Source: an uncultured Campylobacter sp. (GTDB taxonomy: Bacteria > Actinomycetota > Actinomycetes > Mycobacteriales > Mycobacteriaceae). Taken from it: a DNA stretch of 35,396 nt. Made by a program: the position numbers and the translations under genes. Below are positions 30,387-35,396 of this stretch, piece by piece; the stretch's first letter is position 1, and every line of letters starts with the position of its first letter. The stretch covers positions 1-35,396 of the forward strand of contig CAMIME010000023.1 in the NCBI GenBank assembly GCA_946221035.1. Reading direction: 5' to 3'. The notes under the pieces were generated by a model. That model was not told the DNA's origin and made no database searches. It saw only the letters and a list, made by a program, of their open reading frames with translations.

Positions 30387-31319
30387 ATGCCTTTGGGAGC
30401 TCAAGCCGTAGGAATTGCCAACATCGCCATGGACGGCACCGTCCTCGACACCTGGTACCCGACGCCGAAGCTGATCAACGTCGCCGAAGACGACCTGGGC
30501 TACAGCGCCGGCACGGTGCGGGTCAGCGCCCACGAGCTGTCGCAGAAGTTTTTGAAGCTGATCGGCTCGGACCACGACCGCCTGGTTGAACTCGTGCCGG
30601 TGCGCACCACGATTGTGGACCTGGGCGCTCCTGCCGTCGACGCGCACGACGTGTTCCTGCGCCTGCACCTGCTCTCCCACCGCATGGTGCGCCCGCTCGA
30701 GATCAACGTTGCCGGCGCGCTCGACCACCTCGTGCCCGTGGTGTGGACCAACAAGGGCCCGTGCCTCGCCGACAACTTCGAGGTCGTGCGCACCAACCTA
30801 CGCGTGCGCGGCCTCATCCACGTCTACGGCATCGACCGCCTGCCGCGCATGGTGGACTACGTTGTGCCGTCCGGGGTCACCATCGCCGAGGCCGAGCGCG
30901 TGCGCCTCGGCGCCTACCTTGCCGAGGGCACCTCCGTAATGCGCGAAGGGTACGTCTCCTACAACGCAGGCTCGCTCGGGCCCGCGCGGATCGAGGGACG
31001 GGTGTCGTCCTCCGTCGTCATCGACGAGGGCACCGACCTCGCCCTGTCATCCGCACTCATGGCCAACCGCGTCAGCGAATTCGAGCGCTCCCCAATGCGG
31101 GTTGGCAAAGACTGCAAGTTGCACCCCTCCGCCGGCATCATCGGCGTCGATCTTGGCGACCGGTGCGAGATCGGCGTCGGTGTCATGCTCGAGCCCGACA
31201 CCGCGGTTTTTGATGTGGCCAGCGGTCGCGAGATGCTCGCCCGCGAGATCTCGGGCCGCAGCGACCTGCGCATCACCCGCGAGCCGTTCACCCCGAGCCC
31301 GGTTGTGCGCAGCGCCTAA
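30387..31319 (+). CDS. DapD paralogue (succinyltransferase-like)
   Basis: This 310-residue protein is clearly homologous to DapD: TWYPTPKL, HDVFLRLHLLSHRMVRP, a PRMVDYVVPSGV motif and EGTSVMREGYVSYNAG. It keeps the catalytic-type RIEGRVS Glu. The glycine-rich segment of true DapD (GGGASIMGTLSGGG) is replaced by an unrelated ALSSALMANRVSE stretch, and the C-terminal hexapeptide helix is changed. Its activity is therefore in doubt. Paralogues of this type occur next to dapE in corynebacteria, as I recall. The ATG lies 7 nt after TAGGAT (30374-30379). A very long in-frame upstream extension antisense to dapE is spurious. Confidence 0.85.
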   Translation: MPLGAQAVGIANIAMDGTVLDTWYPTPKLINVAEDDLGYSAGTVRVSAHELSQKFLKLIGSDHDRLVELVPVRTTIVDLGAPAVDAHDVFLRLHLLSHRMVRPLEINVAGALDHLVPVVWTNKGPCLADNFEVVRTNLRVRGLIHVYGIDRLPRMVDYVVPSGVTIAEAERVRLGAYLAEGTSVMREGYVSYNAGSLGPARIEGRVSSSVVIDEGTDLALSSALMANRVSEFERSPMRVGKDCKLHPSAGIIGVDLGDRCEIGVGVMLEPDTAVFDVASGREMLAREISGRSDLRITREPFTPSPVVRSA

Positions 31320-31358
31320 GTATTGGGGCCAGGTGGCGTGCCCGTGACCGGCACCGTT

Positions 31359-31364
31359 TACAGT
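31359..31364 (+). promoter_or_regulatory. -10 box of the first permease gene (leaderless)
   Basis: TACAGT ends 7 nt before the ATG at 31372, with no ribosome-binding site between. Confidence 0.45.
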
Positions 31365-31371
31365 GACACCC

Positions 31372-32811
31372 ATGTCAACACCTGTTTCCCCAGGCGCGCA
31401 CCCGGCCGCGCCGCCCGCGGCGTCACCCGTGGCGCAGTCCACCGCCCTCGCCCGAGGCCTGAAAACCCGCCACCTGACCATGATGGGGCTCGGCTCCGCC
31501 ATCGGCGCCGGCCTTTTCCTGGGCACCGGAGTCGGCATTGCGGCAGCCGGGCCCGCCGTCATCCTCGCCTACCTCATCGCCGGCTTCATCACCGTCTGCT
31601 TCATGCAGATGCTCGCCGAGATGGTCGCGGCCCGGCCCTCCTCCGGCACCTTCTCCACCTATGCTGAGCAGGCGTTCGGCCCGTGGGCCGGGTTCACCAT
31701 CGGGTGGCTGTACTGGTTCATGATGATCATGATCATGGCCGTCGAAATCACCGGCGCCTCCGCCATCATCGCGGCCTGGTTCGGCATCTCCCCGTGGATC
31801 CCGGCGCTCGCCGCCATCGTGGTTTTTACCGCCATCAACTTCGCCGCCGTGAAGAACTTCGGCGAGTTCGAGTTCTGGTTCGCCCTGATCAAGGTGCTCG
31901 TGATCGTGGCGTTCCTCATCATCGGCGTTGCCCTGTGGCTCGGGTTGTTGCCCGGCACCTCGTTCATGGGCCTGGATCACGTCAGAGAAGTCGGCTTCAT
32001 GCCCAACGGCTGGTCCGGTGTGGCCACCGCCTTGCTCGCCGTCGCGTTCGCGTTCGGCGGCATCGAACTGGTCACCGTCGCCGCAGCCGAGTCGGAGAAC
32101 CCGGAGGCCGGCGTCCACTCGGCGATCCGCTCCATCATCTGGCGCATCAGCATCTTCTACGTCGGCTCCGTCCTCCTGATCATCCTGCTGCTGCCCTTCG
32201 ACCAGATCGGCGGCGCGAGCAGTGCGGCCGACTCCCCCTTCACCGCCGTGTTAGAGATGGCGAACATCCCGGGCGCGGTCGGCATCATGGAGGCAGTCAT
32301 CGCGATCGCGCTGCTCTCGGCGTGCAACACGCAGATCTACGGTTCCTCCCGCTTCCTGCAGAACCTCGCCCTGCGTGGCGACGCCCCCTCGGCCTTCGCC
32401 GCCACCGACCACCGCGGCGTTCCGGTCCGCGCCGTCATCGTCTCCGTCATCTTCGGGTTCGTCGCCGTGGCCCTGCAGTATTGGAACCCGCCGGGGCTGC
32501 TCGCCTTCCTGCTCAACGCGGTCGGCGGCTGCCTCATCGTGCTGTGGATCGTGGTCGCGCTGTCGTTCGTGCGCATCCACCCGCAACTCGTCGCCCGCGG
32601 CGAAATCACCGACGTGCGCATGTGGGCCCCCTCTGTCCTGCCCTGGGTCATGATCGCGCTCGCGGTAGGACTCATCCTGCTCATGCTGGGCAACCCCGAC
32701 GGCCGTTTCCAAATGTTCGCGGTCGCCGTCGTCGTCGGCGTGATCACCCTCGCCGGTGTGGCGTGGACAAACAGTGCAAGTTTCAAGGCCAACCGGAAAG
32801 GTGAACGCTGA
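31372..32811 (+). CDS. APC-family amino acid permease (first of pair)
   Basis: This 479-residue membrane protein has about 12 helices. The N-terminal motif LTMMGLGSAIGAGLFLGTG is typical of the AAT/APC amino acid transporters (AroP, GabP, CycA, ProY class). The first helix has the small-residue substrate-binding loop, and the conserved AFAFGGIELVTVAAAESENP stretch in the middle is an APC hallmark. It imports an unknown amino acid by proton symport. Its stop overlaps the next permease's ATG (TGATG), so the pair is co-translated. Start: the GTG at 31363 would add three residues; the ATG is preferred for its TACAGT box. Confidence 0.88.
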   Translation: MSTPVSPGAHPAAPPAASPVAQSTALARGLKTRHLTMMGLGSAIGAGLFLGTGVGIAAAGPAVILAYLIAGFITVCFMQMLAEMVAARPSSGTFSTYAEQAFGPWAGFTIGWLYWFMMIMIMAVEITGASAIIAAWFGISPWIPALAAIVVFTAINFAAVKNFGEFEFWFALIKVLVIVAFLIIGVALWLGLLPGTSFMGLDHVREVGFMPNGWSGVATALLAVAFAFGGIELVTVAAAESENPEAGVHSAIRSIIWRISIFYVGSVLLIILLLPFDQIGGASSAADSPFTAVLEMANIPGAVGIMEAVIAIALLSACNTQIYGSSRFLQNLALRGDAPSAFAATDHRGVPVRAVIVSVIFGFVAVALQYWNPPGLLAFLLNAVGGCLIVLWIVVALSFVRIHPQLVARGEITDVRMWAPSVLPWVMIALAVGLILLMLGNPDGRFQMFAVAVVVGVITLAGVAWTNSASFKANRKGER

Positions 32812-34202
32812 TGGGTGCGGTGGCAACGGAGTCGTCGGCAAGCAGTACTGAGCTCGGTAGCGGGTTGAAATCGCGCCACCTCACGCTCATGGGGCTGGGC
32901 ACCGCGGTCGGCGCCGGGCTCTTCCTCGGCGTCGGCGTAGGCATTCGCGCGGCCGGGCCCGCGATTTTGATCGCGTACGTCATTGCCGGTGCGGTTGTGA
33001 TCGCCGTGATGCGAATGCTCGGCGAAATGGCGGCGGCGCGGCCCTCCTCCGGCTCCTTTGCCACGTACGGGCGCATGGCGTTCGGGCATTGGGCCGGCTT
33101 CCTGCTCGGCTGGATCTACTGGTTTCTGCTGATCATGGCGTGCGGCGCTGAACTCACCGGCGCCTCCGCCATGATGGCCGGCTGGTTCGGCGTGCCGCAG
33201 TGGATCCCGGGGCTTGTGGTGGTGGCGCTGCTCACCGCGGTGAACCTCGCGCAGGTCAAGGGCTTCGGCGAGTTCGAGTACTGGTTCGCCATGATCAAGA
33301 TCGCCGTCATCGTGCTGTTCCTGGTGATCGGCGCGGCGCTGTGGCTGGGGCTGCTGCCGGCGAGCGGTTTCGTCGGCTTTGACAACGTGCGCGAATCCGG
33401 CTTCGCGCCCAACGGCATCACCGGCGTCGCCGCGGGGCTTCTCGCCGTGGCGTTCGCCTTCGGCGGCATCGAGGTGGTCACCATCGCCGCCGCCGAATCC
33501 GAAAACCCGGCGGACAATGTGAAGCGCGCCGTCAACTCGATCATCTGGCGCATCGCGCTGTTCTACATCGGTTCCGTCATCGTGATCATCCTGCTGCTGC
33601 CCTATTCGCAGATCGACGGCGCCGACTCCGCGGCCGACTCCCCCTTCACCGCCGTGCTGTCCATGGCCAACATCCCGGGCGCGGCCGGGTTCATGGAAGC
33701 GGTCATCGTGCTCGCGCTGCTCTCCGCGTTCAATGCCCAGCTCTACGGCACCTCGCGCCTCGCGTACCAACAGGCGCTCGAAGGCGACGCGCCGCGCTGG
33801 ATGGCGCGCACAAGCGCCAACGGCGTGCCGCGCAACTCGGTGCTGGTGTCTGTCTTCTTCGCGTTCGTCGCCGTGGGGCTGCAGTGGTGGAACCCGCCCG
33901 GGATGATCGACTTCATCATGTCCGCAACAGGCGGCTGCCTCATCGTCACCTGGATCATGATCACGCTCAGCTACGTCAAGCTGCACCCGCAGATCCGCAA
34001 CTCCGCCGTCCAGGTCCGCGGCGCGTCGTGGGTGCCGTGGGTGACGCTCGCCGCCCTGCTCGGCCTCACGGTGCTCATGCTTTTCGACGACGCTTCGCGC
34101 TCCCAGGTCATCTCCGTCACCATCCTCTCCCTGGGTCTTGTGGCGCTTTCTATGACCACCAGGGGTAGAGGCCCAGCAAAACCTGCGGAGAACGTAAGGT
34201 AG
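32811..34202 (+). CDS. APC-family amino acid permease (second of pair)
   Basis: This 463-residue close paralogue of the gene just upstream shares LTLMGLGTAVGAGLFLGVG, FAFGGIEVVTIAAAESENP and the helix pattern. Twelve helices are predicted. A ribosome-binding-like AAAGG precedes the ATG at 32811, which overlaps the upstream stop (TGATG). Probably a duplicate with altered specificity; the substrate is unknown. The two permeases sit between two dapD-type genes. The 3' end contains the dapD promoter (34195-34200). Confidence 0.88.
   Translation: MGAVATESSASSTELGSGLKSRHLTLMGLGTAVGAGLFLGVGVGIRAAGPAILIAYVIAGAVVIAVMRMLGEMAAARPSSGSFATYGRMAFGHWAGFLLGWIYWFLLIMACGAELTGASAMMAGWFGVPQWIPGLVVVALLTAVNLAQVKGFGEFEYWFAMIKIAVIVLFLVIGAALWLGLLPASGFVGFDNVRESGFAPNGITGVAAGLLAVAFAFGGIEVVTIAAAESENPADNVKRAVNSIIWRIALFYIGSVIVIILLLPYSQIDGADSAADSPFTAVLSMANIPGAAGFMEAVIVLALLSAFNAQLYGTSRLAYQQALEGDAPRWMARTSANGVPRNSVLVSVFFAFVAVGLQWWNPPGMIDFIMSATGGCLIVTWIMITLSYVKLHPQIRNSAVQVRGASWVPWVTLAALLGLTVLMLFDDASRSQVISVTILSLGLVALSMTTRGRGPAKPAENVR
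34195..34200 (+). promoter_or_regulatory. -10 box of dapD inside permease 3' end (leaderless)
   Basis: TAAGGT runs into the permease stop codon (34200-34202). It ends 7 nt before the dapD ATG, and no ribosome-binding site is present. Confidence 0.55.
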
Positions 34203-34207
34203 CTGGC

Positions 34208-35182
34208 ATGACTTCCACAACTGCTGCACACGCACGCGGCGTCGCCACCGTCACCCACGACGGGACGGTCCTCGACGTCTGGTACCCCGCACCGAAGCTT
34301 GAGGCCGGGGAGGGTGAGACGGGGACTCGTCGATTAGCGGAGCCCGATGCCCGCTTCGCTGACCTCGTCGGGCCGGACGAAGCCCGCGGCGTGGCGCGCG
34401 TGGCGGTGGAGACCGTGATCGCCGATCTGTCGCAACCGGCTGTGGACGCCTACGACGTGTACCTGCGCCTGCACCTGCTGTCGCACCGCCTGATTCGCCC
34501 GCACGGCGCGAACATGGACGGCGTCTTCGGCCTGCTTTCCAACGTCGTGTGGACGAACTACGGCCCCTGCGCGGTGGACGACTTCCAGATGACCCGCGGC
34601 CGCCTCGCCGCGAACGGGCCGGTGGTGGTCTACAGCGTGGACAAGTTCCCGCGGATGGTGGATTACGTCGTGCCGTCCGGCGTGCGCATCGGCGACGCCG
34701 ACCGGATCCGCCTCGGCGCGCACTTGGCTGAAGGCACCACGGTGATGCACGAAGGCTTCGTGAACTTCAACGCCGGCACCCTCGGCGCCTCCATGGTTGA
34801 GGGCCGCATTTCCGCTGGCGTCGTCGTCGGCGACGGCACCGACATCGGCGGCGGCGCCTCCATCATGGGCACCCTGTCCGGCGGCGGCAAGGAAGTCATC
34901 TCGCTCGGCGAGCGCTGCTTGCTCGGCGCGAATGCCGGCGTGGGCATCTCGCTTGGCGACGACTGCATCGTCGAAGCCGGCCTCTACGTCACCGCCGGCA
35001 CCAAAGTGGTGCTGAGCGCCCCCGTGGCCGAGGCCCTGGGCCGCCCCGAAGGTTCCGAGGTCAAGGCGCTCGAGCTCTCCGGCGCGAACGGGCTGCAGTT
35101 CCGCCGCAACTCCCTCTCCGGCGCTGTCGAGGTCGTGCCCGCCAAGGGCATCGAGCTCAACGAAGCGCTGCATGCCAACTAG
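34208..35182 (+). CDS. dapD: Tetrahydrodipicolinate N-succinyltransferase
   Basis: This 324-residue enzyme transfers succinyl from succinyl-CoA to tetrahydrodipicolinate in the lysine/DAP pathway, two steps before DapE. It has the canonical actinobacterial DapD sequence: DVWYPAPKL, HLLSHRLIRPHGANMDG, EGTTVMHEGFVNFNAGTLG, MVEGRIS with the catalytic Glu, GGGASIMGTLSGGG and a left-handed beta-helix ending FRRNSLSGAVEV. The C-terminus ALHAN matches the family. This copy is complete and is the likely functional one. The ATG at 34208 lies 7 nt after TAAGGT. Confidence 0.95.
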   Translation: MTSTTAAHARGVATVTHDGTVLDVWYPAPKLEAGEGETGTRRLAEPDARFADLVGPDEARGVARVAVETVIADLSQPAVDAYDVYLRLHLLSHRLIRPHGANMDGVFGLLSNVVWTNYGPCAVDDFQMTRGRLAANGPVVVYSVDKFPRMVDYVVPSGVRIGDADRIRLGAHLAEGTTVMHEGFVNFNAGTLGASMVEGRISAGVVVGDGTDIGGGASIMGTLSGGGKEVISLGERCLLGANAGVGISLGDDCIVEAGLYVTAGTKVVLSAPVAEALGRPEGSEVKALELSGANGLQFRRNSLSGAVEVVPAKGIELNEALHAN

Positions 35183-35276
35183 CTTGGCGCCACGCCCGCG
35201 GCCGTCGAGATGAGCTTGCGCGCAACGTTTATGGAACCGGTGTTGTCGCTGGTTGTCGGGTTGTGGCGGTTCGGTG

Positions 35277-35308
35277 CTGTGGATAACCGTGTCGGGAGTT
35301 ATCCACAG
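35277..35308. repeat. Inverted pair of DnaA-box-like 9-mers
   Basis: CTGTGGATAAC (35277-35287) and its exact reverse complement GTTATCCACAG (35298-35308) flank 10 bp. Each contains a perfect TTATCCACA, the consensus DnaA box. The site is 53 bp upstream of the gene starting at 35361. It could be a DnaA-bound regulatory site or a hairpin in the leader. Confidence 0.85.
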
Positions 35309-35346
35309 AATTCGGTGGGGGCTTCCGCTTGAGTGGGGTAGGTGGC

Positions 35347-35352
35347 TAGCGT
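35347..35352 (+). promoter_or_regulatory. Possible -10 box of the last gene (leaderless)
   Basis: TAGCGT ends 8 nt before the ATG at 35361, with no ribosome-binding site. Confidence 0.35.
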
Positions 35353-35360
35353 CTGGGGCT

Positions 35361-35396
35361 ATGACATTCGGCGAACTCCTCGAAGCACTCTCAACG
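35361..35396 (+). CDS. Partial CDS, start only (possible DUF222/HNH protein)
   Basis: Twelve codons (MTFGELLEALST) run off the end of the window. They lie 178 bp after dapD, behind a TAGCGT box. The start somewhat resembles that of DUF222/HNH-endonuclease (13E12-type) proteins common in corynebacteria, but 12 residues cannot prove it. The flanking inverted DnaA-box pair is consistent with a mobile or multicopy family gene. Confidence 0.35.
   Translation, partial: MTFGELLEALST

Noticed and set aside
32337..34235. 632-residue minus-strand frame opposite the permeases
   Set aside because: His/Asp/Glu/Arg-rich shadow of two clear membrane proteins; no start site or family signal.
1..35396. CRISPR array, prophage, IS element, tRNA or rRNA
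   Set aside because: No regularly spaced repeats, transposase or phage motifs, and no tRNA-like cloverleaf or rRNA sequence were seen in the intergenic stretches.

Overview
The window comes from a high-GC actinobacterium, almost certainly a Corynebacterium. The evidence is a one-polypeptide OdhA/Kgd (E2 acyltransferase core fused to E1) and the block sigE / zinc anti-sigma / tatB / mrp. The glgC-glgA pair and the run dapD, dapE, LOG protein, folP2, gpgS, DivIVA-like, DUF3117 have the same content as the Rv1201c-Rv1248c part of the M. tuberculosis chromosome (from memory). I see no IS element, prophage, CRISPR array, tRNA or rRNA. No stretch above 300 bases lacks a gene.

Region 1 (1-5073, minus strand) is a five-gene operon: DHA1-type MFS transporter, nucleoside hydrolase, then an ECF transporter (S component, T component, fused double ATPase). 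It reads as a nucleoside or nucleoside-product import and salvage unit, with substrate unknown. Region 2 (5194-9224) holds a 165-residue unknown protein, an acidic 284-residue protein, a type-B carboxylesterase, and an unknown glycine-rich protein. The last is translationally coupled to a 1213-residue tandem ABC exporter (9221-12862).

Region 3 (12990-21579) holds odhA with a strong terminator, an operon of a YflT-like stress protein and an orphan OpuAC-like lipoprotein, mrp, then tatB, the anti-sigma gene and sigE, and an O-methyltransferase divergent from sigE. Region 4 (21576-26299) is glycogen metabolism: glgC and glgA diverge from a 67-bp interval, and glgA overlaps a GH32-like gene whose three catalytic acids all appear substituted. 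An RlmA-like methyltransferase converges on it. Region 5 (26332-30347, minus) runs dapE, LOG, folP2, gpgS, DivIVA-like, DUF3117. Region 6 (30387-35182, plus) is a nested duplication: dapD-like gene, two paralogous amino-acid permeases, canonical dapD. The window ends at the first 12 codons of a new gene, preceded by an inverted pair of perfect DnaA-box-like 9-mers.

Three features stand out. First, two ABC proteins show asymmetric loss of ATPase motifs that leaves one intact composite site each. Second, the GH32-like protein looks catalytically dead. Third, about fourteen genes have a TAnnnT hexamer 6-9 nt before the start codon and no clear ribosome-binding site, which points to widespread leaderless mRNAs. 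Starts were chosen on this pattern, on Shine-Dalgarno sites or on translational coupling. Protein families are recognised by motif reading only; no database search was run.
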